A stretch of DNA of 64,000 nt, from the NCBI RefSeq assembly GCF_028736215.1, contig NZ_CP117883.1:4340001-4404000 (forward strand), given 5' to 3'. Of the stretch, positions 43,772 through 51,956 are shown in pieces (within the stretch, counting starts at the first letter, position 1; every line of letters begins with the position of its first letter). This DNA is from Mucilaginibacter sp. KACC 22773 (GTDB lineage Bacteria > Bacteroidota > Bacteroidia > Sphingobacteriales > Sphingobacteriaceae). The notes beneath the pieces are model-generated. The model worked only from the letters and a program-made list of their open reading frames with translations, was not told where the DNA came from and ran no database searches. The position numbers were made by a program, and so were the translations under genes.

Positions 43772-46087
43772 TTAGCGTGTACGAAATGCTATTTTTATAA
43801 CCAGTCCATGATCATTTGACACCGATAATTTCCCACCAAGTTGTTTGCTTAACCCCCGCATGAGATTAAACCCCATCGAATTCATTTTCTCAAGGTCAAT
43901 GTCAACAGCAAGGCCCCGCCCATTGTCGGCTATTGCCAATAAATAATCGTTTTCCCCGGTTTGCTCAAGGGCTATCCTTATATAACCATCCCGATGACCA
44001 TTAAAAGCATATTTGATTGAATTGGTAATAGCTTCGTTCAGAATAAGTCCCATAGGTACTGCTACATTTACTTCAAAGTTAATATCGGCAACTAATTTCT
44101 CAAACCTGATGCGGTTGCCCAAATCAAAGCATTCCTGCAGGTACCCAACCATATCATTTATGTAATCATTCATGTTGACCAGCATTAAACTATCTGACTG
44201 ATATAACTTTTGGTGTATAAGGGCTATTGAATGCATGCGATGTTCGCTATTGCGAATAGCTGCCAGCGCCTCTTTATTATTAATAAATGATGATTGTCGC
44301 TGAAGCAGGCTCATTACTATTTGCAGGTTGTTTTTCACCCGGTGATGAACCTCTTTTATCAGCCATTCTTTTTCTTCTAATAAACTATCTTTTTCGCTCA
44401 CTAATTGGCTCAGTTCTTTATTCTTACGATCTATCTCAATAGTCTTTTTTTGGTTTATGCGGTAACTATTGTAAAGTAAACCAACAACTATTAAAAGCAT
44501 ACCTATGCCTATCAATGTAATATTGCGTGCGTTGGTGGCGTGGTTCGCCTTTTCATACTGTAACTGCCGGTCTTTGGTAACGGACACAAGGTCGCTCTCT
44601 TTCTGCTCGGTGGCATATTTTATTTGCAATTCTTCTATTTGCCCGCTTTTGGTGGCATTAAAAATCGAATCGTTTAACCGTTTATACTGCTGAAAATACT
44701 TGATAGCAGACCAGGGTTTCCCAGCAGCAGAATCTATTTTAAAACGCATTAAATTGATATTCCTTTCGCGCGATAAATTAAAATTTACTGACTGCAAAGC
44801 TTTCAGGTAATAGGCGGCCTTGCTGTATTTTTTTTGTTGTAAATAAAAATTGGCAATGTCGTACGAAGCTATCTCTCGCAGGTAATTGATACGACAGTTC
44901 CTGTAATAAGTCATCATTACCAGGTAGAATTTTTCGGCTAACCTATATTGTTTAAGCCCGTCATAACAATAGGCTTTTACCTGGGCGGCCATACCTTTTA
45001 CATTATCTTCTTTAGGCGGATGCCTTTTTTCGAGGTTTATAAGGTAGCTAAGCCCCTCGGCGCTACGTCCCAGTTTATTTAAGTCAAGCACCATAAAACC
45101 AACTGTGCGGTACAATGCTTCAGGCGGCGTACCGGGTATTTTTTCACGTAAGGCTAAGGTTTCTTTATACATTTCTATGCTCTTGTCCGTCTGCCCCAAT
45201 TCGTCGTATATCAGCGCCAGCTCGCCGTATAACAAATCTTTATTTACTGTATCGCGTAACCGGTTCATGCGGTTCATCGCCTTCAGCAAATAAAATAGCG
45301 ACACATTGTTATTACCTGCGTCCCTGTAAAACTGCGATAAACTTGCATACAGCACATTAACCCGGGCAAAGCTGGAGTTTTCAAATCTTTTAATGATGTC
45401 TATAGATTTTTTCTTGTAACGCTCATCAAAACCCCTAACACCAAAAGAGCTGGCTATAATTATTTCCCTGTCAATAAGGGCGCCGGTGTCCTTTGTAGTT
45501 TCCAATAATCTTAAACCCCGACTATAATATTTCTCGGCCATTTCGGCCGCCAACTCAGGTTTCTTTTTGCCGGTATCTGTCATTTTATTTAATACATTCT
45601 CGCCAAATTTTAACCATGTTTGCGCCTGCTTAGCTGTTTCCAGCCTTGCTTCATGCGCCTGTGCCACAAGGGTATAATACCTTTCTGCAACAGGCAGGTT
45701 ATTGCGTGCCAGGTACACATTGCCCAATTGTAAATTACACCTGTTTATTTCGGTGCTTCGGTGCGCCGCTGTAGCCATCAGGAGTGCTTTGTTCAAATAA
45801 AACTGCGCACTATCTAAATGATTTTTTTGATTATAATGCGATAAATAGTAAAGGCCTAATTGATATAAAGCCTTAATACGCGATGTGTCAACCTGGTGGT
45901 GAGCTGGCTGCGTGTACAATTGCTCCTTTACCTCTTGGGCGGGGCAAAACTCTGGTACAATAAGCAATAAAATTGCTATCAGGAGTTTAACATATTTGCT
46001 ATCGACAGCCACAGCAAGCCAGCAGTTTTTGGGGATATTCGCCTCTCTGCCTTCTTGTTTGGCAAGGCCTGGTAACTGATGCCCCAT
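43772..46087 (-). CDS. TPR-containing sensor histidine kinase (HisKA_2), copy 2
   Basis: Up to 771 aa. Signal-peptide-like hydrophobic segment LLIAILLLIVPEFCPAQ starts about 34 residues in, so the real start is probably later, for instance the GTG at 46012; the ATG at 46087 is the longest option. Then follow a TPR-type region, a transmembrane helix near 530 (LIGIGMLLIVVGLLYNSYRI), phospho-His near 579 in EVHHRVKNNLQIVMSLLQRQ, and HATPase motifs NEAITNSIKYAF and DNGRGLA. It shares order and sequence with copy 1, 342 bp downstream. It lacks a regulator of its own next to it, so it may share the sigma-54 regulator. Confidence 0.87.
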   Translation of the reverse strand: MGHQLPGLAKQEGREANIPKNCWLAVAVDSKYVKLLIAILLLIVPEFCPAQEVKEQLYTQPAHHQVDTSRIKALYQLGLYYLSHYNQKNHLDSAQFYLNKALLMATAAHRSTEINRCNLQLGNVYLARNNLPVAERYYTLVAQAHEARLETAKQAQTWLKFGENVLNKMTDTGKKKPELAAEMAEKYYSRGLRLLETTKDTGALIDREIIIASSFGVRGFDERYKKKSIDIIKRFENSSFARVNVLYASLSQFYRDAGNNNVSLFYLLKAMNRMNRLRDTVNKDLLYGELALIYDELGQTDKSIEMYKETLALREKIPGTPPEALYRTVGFMVLDLNKLGRSAEGLSYLINLEKRHPPKEDNVKGMAAQVKAYCYDGLKQYRLAEKFYLVMMTYYRNCRINYLREIASYDIANFYLQQKKYSKAAYYLKALQSVNFNLSRERNINLMRFKIDSAAGKPWSAIKYFQQYKRLNDSIFNATKSGQIEELQIKYATEQKESDLVSVTKDRQLQYEKANHATNARNITLIGIGMLLIVVGLLYNSYRINQKKTIEIDRKNKELSQLVSEKDSLLEEKEWLIKEVHHRVKNNLQIVMSLLQRQSSFINNKEALAAIRNSEHRMHSIALIHQKLYQSDSLMLVNMNDYINDMVGYLQECFDLGNRIRFEKLVADINFEVNVAVPMGLILNEAITNSIKYAFNGHRDGYIRIALEQTGENDYLLAIADNGRGLAVDIDLEKMNSMGFNLMRGLSKQLGGKLSVSNDHGLVIKIAFRTR

Positions 46088-46408
46088 CGAATTTATTTTT
46101 TGAAAGTTAAGTCGTTAATGAGTTGGTGGCGAACCTGCTTACCCAAATAACATACCAATATAAACATTTTTGTTTCCGGGCGTCATAAGAAATATATCTC
46201 GTGATTTAAAAAATCGATTTACAGCATACCGATAATCAATACCAGCATATTCATATACCTTATTGATTAACAAAAAATTAAAAACATATTCTTAATGATG
46301 ATTTCGAAAAAATCCAATCATCCTTGCAAAATGAGAAGCCGGCAAAAAACCAGGTAATTTACTGTAATTAAGAAACCTAAAAGCAGATAGAATTTATTTT
46401 TTGATGGC
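46088..46408. other. 321-bp gap between mnmE and kinase copy 2
   Basis: AT-rich spacer downstream of mnmE. No terminator-like hairpin, repeat or ORF stood out. It must hold the promoter of kinase copy 2. Confidence 0.4.
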
Positions 46409-47800
46409 TTACTTGCCGATACAGAACTTACTAAATATATTTTCCAGCAGATCATCCGTAGTAACTACACCGGTAATCTCGCCAAGGTAATGAAGCGCTT
46501 GTTTAATATCCATCGACAGGAAATCGGATGTTATACTCCCGTCTATCCCACCAAGCACCCGTACAAGGGCCTCCTCGGTTTTTTGTAGTGCCTCCAGGTG
46601 GCGAATGTTGGTTACCATGGTTTCATCGCCGCTTAGCTGGTCTTTAATGGATGAGGAATAGATGCGTTGTTTCAACTCATCGATATGTTGTTTTTCTTTA
46701 GCTGATATGATGGTCAGCTTATCGCCATGCGGTAGGGCTGTTAGCTGGGCATCGGTAAGCAAATCGGCTTTATTGGCTACCAGCAGCATGGAAATTCCTG
46801 GCTTTTGCAGGCTTTCAATGTCGTTGTTCAATTCTTCGGTAGTAATTTCAGCGGCATCAAACACGTAAACCAACAATGCCGACTGGCTTATTTTTTCCAT
46901 TGTACGCTGTACCCCTATCTGCTCAATAGCATCAGTGGCCTCGCGGATGCCGGCGGTATCTATCAACCGGAAATTGATGCCCTGGATATTCAGTACCTCT
47001 TCAATAGTATCACGGGTGGTACCAGGAATATGGCTTACAATGGCCCTTTCCTCGTTCAGGAGCGCATTCAGCAGCGTCGACTTACCCGCGTTGGGCCGGC
47101 CGGCTATAACTGTATTTACACCGTTCTTGATGGCATTACCCAGTTCGAATGACTGGATTAACCTGCCTACTATTTTGGTTATTTCATGAATGAGGTTTTT
47201 CAGCTGGTCGCGGTTGGCAAACTCAACATCCTCTTCGGCAAAATCAAGTTCCAGTTCAATCAGCGATGCAAAATTTACCAGCTGCTCGCGCAGCGCTTGC
47301 AGCTGAGTACTAAAACCGCCACGCAATTGCTGTAAAGCTACCTGCTGTGATGCTTTGGAGTTGGAGGCTATCAAATCGGCAACCGCCTCGGCCTGCGATA
47401 AATCGAGTTGTCCGTTCAGGAATGCCCTGAGGGTAAACTCGCCCGGCTTGGCCGATCTTGCTCCCTTTTTGATGAATAGCTTTATGATTGATTCGATGAT
47501 ATACCCCGAGGCATGGCAACTAATCTCGACAACATTCTCGCGCGTATATGATCGCGGGGCAACAAACAACGATGCCAATACTTCGTCAAGCACCAAATCG
47601 CCGTCAACAATATGGCCAAAGTGGATGGTATGCGAAGCCTGTTTGGTTAAATCTTTACCCTTCCACACACTGTTGGCAATAGCTATGGCATTCAGCCCCG
47701 AAAGGCGGATCACCGCGATAGCGCCAATCCCGTTTGGGGTAGCAAGGGCAACGATGGTATCTTCGTGGTGAGTGGTGAGTGGTGAGTGGTGAGTGTTCAT
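46409..47800 (-). CDS. mnmE: tRNA modification GTPase MnmE
   Basis: 463 aa, works with MnmG to modify U34 of tRNAs. The N-terminal formyl-THF-binding domain (DTIVALATPNGIGAIAVIRL), the helical region, and the GTPase domain (GRPNAGKSTLLN, DTAGIREAT, NKAD) are complete; the C-terminus ends FSKFCIGK with the essential Cys. The N-terminus is odd: the normal protein begins at about DTIVALATP, but here twelve extra residues (MNTHHSPLTTHH) are encoded by a heptad array whose first codon supplies ATG. No alternative ATG exists between the array and the conserved part. Copy-number change in that array would shift the frame. Confidence 0.94.
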   Translation of the reverse strand: MNTHHSPLTTHHEDTIVALATPNGIGAIAVIRLSGLNAIAIANSVWKGKDLTKQASHTIHFGHIVDGDLVLDEVLASLFVAPRSYTRENVVEISCHASGYIIESIIKLFIKKGARSAKPGEFTLRAFLNGQLDLSQAEAVADLIASNSKASQQVALQQLRGGFSTQLQALREQLVNFASLIELELDFAEEDVEFANRDQLKNLIHEITKIVGRLIQSFELGNAIKNGVNTVIAGRPNAGKSTLLNALLNEERAIVSHIPGTTRDTIEEVLNIQGINFRLIDTAGIREATDAIEQIGVQRTMEKISQSALLVYVFDAAEITTEELNNDIESLQKPGISMLLVANKADLLTDAQLTALPHGDKLTIISAKEKQHIDELKQRIYSSSIKDQLSGDETMVTNIRHLEALQKTEEALVRVLGGIDGSITSDFLSMDIKQALHYLGEITGVVTTDDLLENIFSKFCIGK

Positions 47801-47937
47801 AGTCGGTGGTCAATAGTCGATGGTCGATAGCCCATGGTAAAAGGACCAAAGCACAAAAGTCGCAATTTAAGATCAATCTTCCTATCATCATTTTGTAACC
47901 TAACTATGGACCATCGTCCATGGTCTATGGACTAAAA
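47767..47937. repeat. Heptad arrays overlapping the mnmE start
   Basis: Ten contiguous heptads run from 47767 to 47836: four perfect ggtgagt copies (47767-47794), gttcata with the mnmE start codon, then gtcggtg, gtcaata, gtcgatg, gtcgata, gcccatg. A second array lies at 47903-47937 (actatgg, accatcg, tccatgg, tctatgg), partly complementary to the first and ending 20 bp before the NdpA-like gene. Confidence 0.92.
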
Positions 47938-47957
47938 AAACTACCTTTGCCGCCACT

Positions 47958-49016
47958 ATGGTAACTTTTTTTGAAGCTTCGCTCGATACTATTTCGGTAC
48001 ATCATGTTGGTAATCCTTTGCAGGATGAGTTATACGCCTTGTCGGATAGTCCGCTGGAATTGAAGGATGAGATTATCCCCAACCTGCTGATGCAGTACTT
48101 TTTAAAGCCCTTTGAAAAGGTTAACGAAGTTTATCACCTGACACACAGCAGCGGCGACCTGGCGCTTAACGAGTTGCATAACTTTGCCACCAAGGTGTTT
48201 GAGGATCAGGAAAAATTTCACGAAGCATCAGAAAAAATTGCCAAGCATCTTTTTAAGGTTACCACCCATCCCAATATTAAAGGTGGCGAGTTGTATGTTG
48301 TTTACTTTAACAACGTACAAATTGAAGGTAACCCACTGGATACCATCGGCATTTTTAAATCGGAGAATAAAGAAACCTACCTGAAGGTTTACCCCGATAA
48401 AGGCGGTTTCCAGGTTGATTATGAGCAGGACGCCATCAACATTAACAAGTTGGATAAAGGGGTGCTTATCTTTAACATCGAGAAAGAAAACGGTTATAAA
48501 GTAGTGGTGGTTGATAAAACCAACGGCGGCCAGGATGCGGCCGTATACTGGAAAGACGATTTTTTACAGCTCAAGATCCGTAACGATAGTTTTAACCAAA
48601 CCAACAATACCCTGGGCATTTACAAAAACTTTGTTACCCAAAAACTCGACGATCAGTTTGAAATGAGTAAGGCCGATAAGATTGACCTGCTCAACCGGTC
48701 GATGAAGTATTTTAAAGAAAAGGAAACCTTTGATATGGACGAATTTGGCAACGAGGTAATAGGTAACCCTGAAGCCATCGAATCGTTCAAAACATTCAAA
48801 AACCAGTACGAACAGGAGTTTGACAGCCCCATTGGCAACACCTTCGAAATATCCGGCAATGCCGTAAAAAAACAAGCCCGCGACTACAAAAGTGTTTTAA
48901 AGCTGGATAAAAACTTCCACATCTATATCCATGGTGATAAACAACTGATCGAAAAAGGCTTTGACGATGATAAAGCGATGAACTTTTATAAGGTTTATTT
49001 TAAGGAAGAGGCGTAG
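47958..49016 (+). CDS. 37-kDa nucleoid-associated protein (NdpA/YejK-like)
   Basis: 352 aa. Matches the NA37/YejK family of nucleoid-associated proteins: N-terminal ISVHHVGNP, LKDEIIPNLLMQYFLKPF, central YVVYFNNVQIEGNPLDTIGIF and KSENKETYLKV, and a C-terminal KTFKNQYEQEFDSPIGNTFE. It is cytoplasmic and the family binds double-stranded DNA with no defined sequence preference. It is divergent to mnmE across a heptad-array gap and convergent to kup across an octamer inverted repeat. Confidence 0.85.
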   Translation: MVTFFEASLDTISVHHVGNPLQDELYALSDSPLELKDEIIPNLLMQYFLKPFEKVNEVYHLTHSSGDLALNELHNFATKVFEDQEKFHEASEKIAKHLFKVTTHPNIKGGELYVVYFNNVQIEGNPLDTIGIFKSENKETYLKVYPDKGGFQVDYEQDAININKLDKGVLIFNIEKENGYKVVVVDKTNGGQDAAVYWKDDFLQLKIRNDSFNQTNNTLGIYKNFVTQKLDDQFEMSKADKIDLLNRSMKYFKEKETFDMDEFGNEVIGNPEAIESFKTFKNQYEQEFDSPIGNTFEISGNAVKKQARDYKSVLKLDKNFHIYIHGDKQLIEKGFDDDKAMNFYKVYFKEEA

Positions 49017-49020
49017 GGTT

Positions 49021-49120
49021 GGTTGATTAAGTGAGTGGTTGATTGGGTTAAGTGGTTGACAGATTATCAGCATTTTAAACTTAATCAACCACTCACCTAA
49101 TCAACTCAATCAACTACTCC
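49021..49120. repeat. Inverted pair of 8-bp periodic arrays between convergent genes
   Basis: ggttgatt, aagtgagt, ggttgatt, gggttaag, tggttgac (49021-49060) and ttaatcaa, ccactcac, ctaatcaa, ctcaatca, actactcc (49081-49120). The first three units of the left array match the complement of the right with 22 of 24 positions identical. The spacer is 20 bp. It fills nearly all the gap between the NdpA-like gene and kup and could fold as a terminator for both. Confidence 0.88.
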
Positions 49121-49130
49121 ACCAAAAAAC

Positions 49131-51098
49131 CTATACCGCCTCTACCCTCTTCAAATGCAAATTACTCACCGGCTTAACCACCAGCGGTATTTTTTCAATG
49201 CGGGTTTCGCTGGTATCCAAACCAAAGGCTTTGGCTTCTGACTGGGCCAGTTTTTTAATGGCGAAGTAACTGTTAAGGATAAATCCTTCGCTCACGCTGA
49301 ACAGGTTATTATAACTCAGGAATTTTTCCATAATTACAAACCTGAAATCGGCAGGGATATTATACTCCTTAAGGGAAGGGTATTTACTGGTAATATCAAT
49401 TTCTTTGCGTTTCACCATATCCTCAACCACGTTGCGGAACAGCACGTTAACCCTCGGCTGAATCCTAAAGCCTAAGCGGTACTCAATGCGGATAACCTTA
49501 CCGGGCTCAATATGGTCAACGCTGTACTCCATGGTGTAGGGCTCATCTGTACGTTCAATGTGCACAAACCAATAAATATCGGCACGTTTAGGGCGGCGGC
49601 TCATGATAGAGTAAATAATCTTTTCTTCTATCTGTTTGCTGTTATTGGCTTTGGTTAGATAAATCAGATGTGTAGCGTATTTGTTGACGGTAGTATCGGC
49701 ACTAAGTGCATTTAACAGGGGTAATTTTTCTTTAATATCTACAAAATGCAGGAAACGGTTATTGATCTTCCTCGCCCTGAACCAAACATACATGGTAAAT
49801 ATCAACCCAACTTCAAAGCCTACAAAGAATAACCTTTTAACTATTTTAACCGCATTGGCTACAAAAAACGAGAACTCAACGGTTAAAAACAGGCACAAAA
49901 TAATTGTGACCAACCACACCGGCCAGTGTTTAACATAGCGCATGAAATAGTACATTAAAACGGTAGTACTTAGCATTGCAATGGTGATACTAAAGCCGTA
50001 AGCAGCGGTCATGGCACTTGATGTTTTAAAATACAACGATACCAGGATACAACCCACACAAAGTATCCAGTTGATGCTGGGGATATAAATCTGTCCGCGA
50101 ATGTTAGATGGATATTTGATAGTAATGCGCGGCCAGAAGTTCATGCTCACCGCCTCGCTGATTAGTGTAAACGACCCGCTGATTAAAGCCTGGCTGGCAA
50201 TAATAGTAGCCATAGTAGCTAATGCAATACTCGGGATCAGGAACTGGTGAGGCACTATCTCGAAGAATGGATTTACGCCTGTAAAATTCTTGTTTGGTGC
50301 CTGCGCCAATACCCATGCGCCCTGACCCAGGTAGTTAATAACCAGCGTGGTCTTCACAAATATCCAGCTTACCTGGATGTTTTTGCGACCACAATGGCCC
50401 AAATCTGAGTATAAGGCCTCTGCACCCGTTGTACATAAAAATACCGCGCCCAGCAGCCAAAACCCTTTTGGATGATCCATTAGTAAGCGCGCGCCATAGT
50501 AAGGGTTCAGCGCTTTAAATATGCCTGGAGAATGCATCACCTGTATACCCCCTAAAATGCCCAACATAATAAACCACATCAGCATAATAGGCCCAAAAGC
50601 CGAACCAACCACTTTGGTACCGAACTGTTGAAAAAAGAAAAGCAGTATAATTATCGCAATTACTATGATCAAAATAAGGTTATTACCAGGAATGATAACA
50701 TCCGAAAAGTAAGGCACCAGGTTCAATCCCTCAATAGCCGATGTTACCGATATTGGTGGGGTAATTATACCATCGGCAAGCAAAGTGCCCGCCCCAATAA
50801 TTGCCGGTATAGCCAGCCATTTACCATATCGCCTTACCAGGGCATACAATGAGAATATGCCACCCTCGCCCTTATTGTCGGCCTGTAGGGTTATCACAAT
50901 GTATTTAAAGGTGGTTTGCAAGGTAAGCGTCCAAAAGATGCAAGAAATGGAGCCTAAAACCAGGGCCTGATTTACTTTTCCGCCTTCGACCAGCAGGGTT
51001 TGAAATACATATAGCGGGGAAGTACCGATATCGCCAAAAATGATACCGAGCGTAACAATCATGCCCGCAAATGTGAGGTGCTTAACGTGTGAGTTCAT
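49131..51098 (-). CDS. kup: KUP-family potassium uptake protein
   Basis: 655 aa inner-membrane K+ transporter, probably a proton symporter. Hallmarks are LGIIFGDIGTSPLYVFQTL at the N-terminus, about twelve helices to residue 440 (for instance GSISCIFWTLTLQTTFKYI and GEGGIFSLYALV, a known KUP motif), GAEALYSDLGHCG, and a cytosolic C-terminal domain with YFAIKKLAQSEAKAFGLDT. The ORF starts at MNSHVKHLTFAGMIVTLG, as usual. It is transcribed from a 469-bp AT-rich region that carries two tandem palindromes. Confidence 0.95.
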   Translation of the reverse strand: MNSHVKHLTFAGMIVTLGIIFGDIGTSPLYVFQTLLVEGGKVNQALVLGSISCIFWTLTLQTTFKYIVITLQADNKGEGGIFSLYALVRRYGKWLAIPAIIGAGTLLADGIITPPISVTSAIEGLNLVPYFSDVIIPGNNLILIIVIAIIILLFFFQQFGTKVVGSAFGPIMLMWFIMLGILGGIQVMHSPGIFKALNPYYGARLLMDHPKGFWLLGAVFLCTTGAEALYSDLGHCGRKNIQVSWIFVKTTLVINYLGQGAWVLAQAPNKNFTGVNPFFEIVPHQFLIPSIALATMATIIASQALISGSFTLISEAVSMNFWPRITIKYPSNIRGQIYIPSINWILCVGCILVSLYFKTSSAMTAAYGFSITIAMLSTTVLMYYFMRYVKHWPVWLVTIILCLFLTVEFSFFVANAVKIVKRLFFVGFEVGLIFTMYVWFRARKINNRFLHFVDIKEKLPLLNALSADTTVNKYATHLIYLTKANNSKQIEEKIIYSIMSRRPKRADIYWFVHIERTDEPYTMEYSVDHIEPGKVIRIEYRLGFRIQPRVNVLFRNVVEDMVKRKEIDITSKYPSLKEYNIPADFRFVIMEKFLSYNNLFSVSEGFILNSYFAIKKLAQSEAKAFGLDTSETRIEKIPLVVKPVSNLHLKRVEAV

Positions 51099-51567
51099 TT
51101 AATAAATAAAAAAATTAGGGGATTGAAAAGGTGACAATACTGTTGCCTGGGATTTTTTTTGCAGCCACATTGAATGTTGACCGCCGCAACAAAGAAATAC
51201 TATCGCCATAAACTGTTTTTAATAACGAAACCTCGTAGTCAAAACACATGCCTACAGGACTATTATCAAAAATAAAAACCTGTATTACAAACAATTGAAT
51301 GAAAAATGCAGCAATTTGTAAAAATCAAAAAAACTATCAAAATGATAGGTTTTATCAAAACGATAGCCATTTACAAATAAAAAATTTGCCATTTTTTTAT
51401 GTACAATATGACCTCAAGAAACCATTTCAGGCCTTCGTAGTATTGAATACAACAATTGTTACCAATAAATAAACACACTTTTTGCTTTATTAAGTAAACC
51501 TTTTCGGCGAGGATAAGTCATACTTTTACAAACAAAATGTATTTCAAAAACTTGTCACATTTACCTT
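51099..51567. other. 469-bp gap between divergent kup and small lipoprotein
   Basis: AT-rich region holding both promoters. Apart from the paired palindromes at 51334-51366, I see no RNA element: the sequence does not match the c-di-AMP riboswitch that controls K+ transporters in Firmicutes. A tactttta box at 51521 could be a weak -7 element of the lipoprotein gene. Confidence 0.5.
51334..51366. promoter_or_regulatory. Two tandem palindromes upstream of kup
   Basis: ctatcaaaatgatag (51334-51348) is a perfect inverted repeat around aaa. tatcaaaacgata (51353-51365) repeats the same atcaaaaygat core 19 bp on. Two similar sites at close spacing, about 235 bp from kup and 200 bp from the lipoprotein gene, suggest an operator for a dimeric regulator. 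The regulator is unknown. Confidence 0.5.
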
Positions 51568-51858
51568 ATGAAAAAGTCATTCGCTATTTTATTCATGTCT
51601 GTTATTTTAGCAAGCTGCGCAGTAAAGCAGTACACCATTGGCATGAGCGAAACGGAATTCACCGCATCACAGAAATATAATTTGAGCCTTGTTGAAGCAA
51701 CACAAGGAAGATCTGTTTACAAGCGGGTAGTTGAAGCCGATGCCCAAAGAGTGGTAGCAAACATGTACTATTATTTTAAAGACGGACGCCTGGTACGTAT
51801 GGAACGGGTTGAAGAGCCAAAGCCCGCAGTAGTGGTTGTTGAAAAGGCAAAAAGTTAG
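51568..51858 (+). CDS. Small lipoprotein
   Basis: 96 aa. Signal peptide with lipobox ILASC, then a short globular part KQYTIGMSETEFTASQKYNL followed by QRVVANMYYYFKDGRLVRME. The overall form resembles small SmpA/OmlA-like or DUF-type lipoproteins of Bacteroidota, in which a GMsxxEF helix is followed by a strand with yyfkdgkLv. The match is weak, so I give no family. Predicted to be a lipid-anchored envelope protein. Its 3' end runs directly into a heptad array. Confidence 0.7.
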   Translation: MKKSFAILFMSVILASCAVKQYTIGMSETEFTASQKYNLSLVEATQGRSVYKRVVEADAQRVVANMYYYFKDGRLVRMERVEEPKPAVVVVEKAKS

Positions 51859-51956
51859 CTTGAAGTCTTGAGCCGAAAGTTTTAAGTTCCAAGTCAAAAA
51901 TGCCAATTCAGCCCCATGACTTAGAACCTAAGGCTTAAGACTTAGTACTTATGACT
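51859..51956. repeat. Two heptad arrays between convergent genes
   Basis: Left array cttgaag, tcttgag, ccgaaag, ttttaag, ttccaag (51859-51893) starts at the lipoprotein stop. Right array catgact, tagaacc, taaggct, taagact, tagtact, tatgact (51915-51956) includes the first base of the stop codon of the TIGR02757-like gene. The right is roughly the complement of the left. Only 14-20 bp separate them. Confidence 0.9.

Noticed and set aside
47655..47891. 78-codon ORF at the mnmE start in another frame
   Set aside because: Its second half is mnmE in the wrong frame and it has no family match; it is of interest only as the frame that a repeat deletion would join to mnmE.
51099..51567. Possible c-di-AMP (ydaO-type) riboswitch upstream of kup
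   Set aside because: The region is AT-rich and lacks the conserved paired core of that RNA; only short palindromes are visible.
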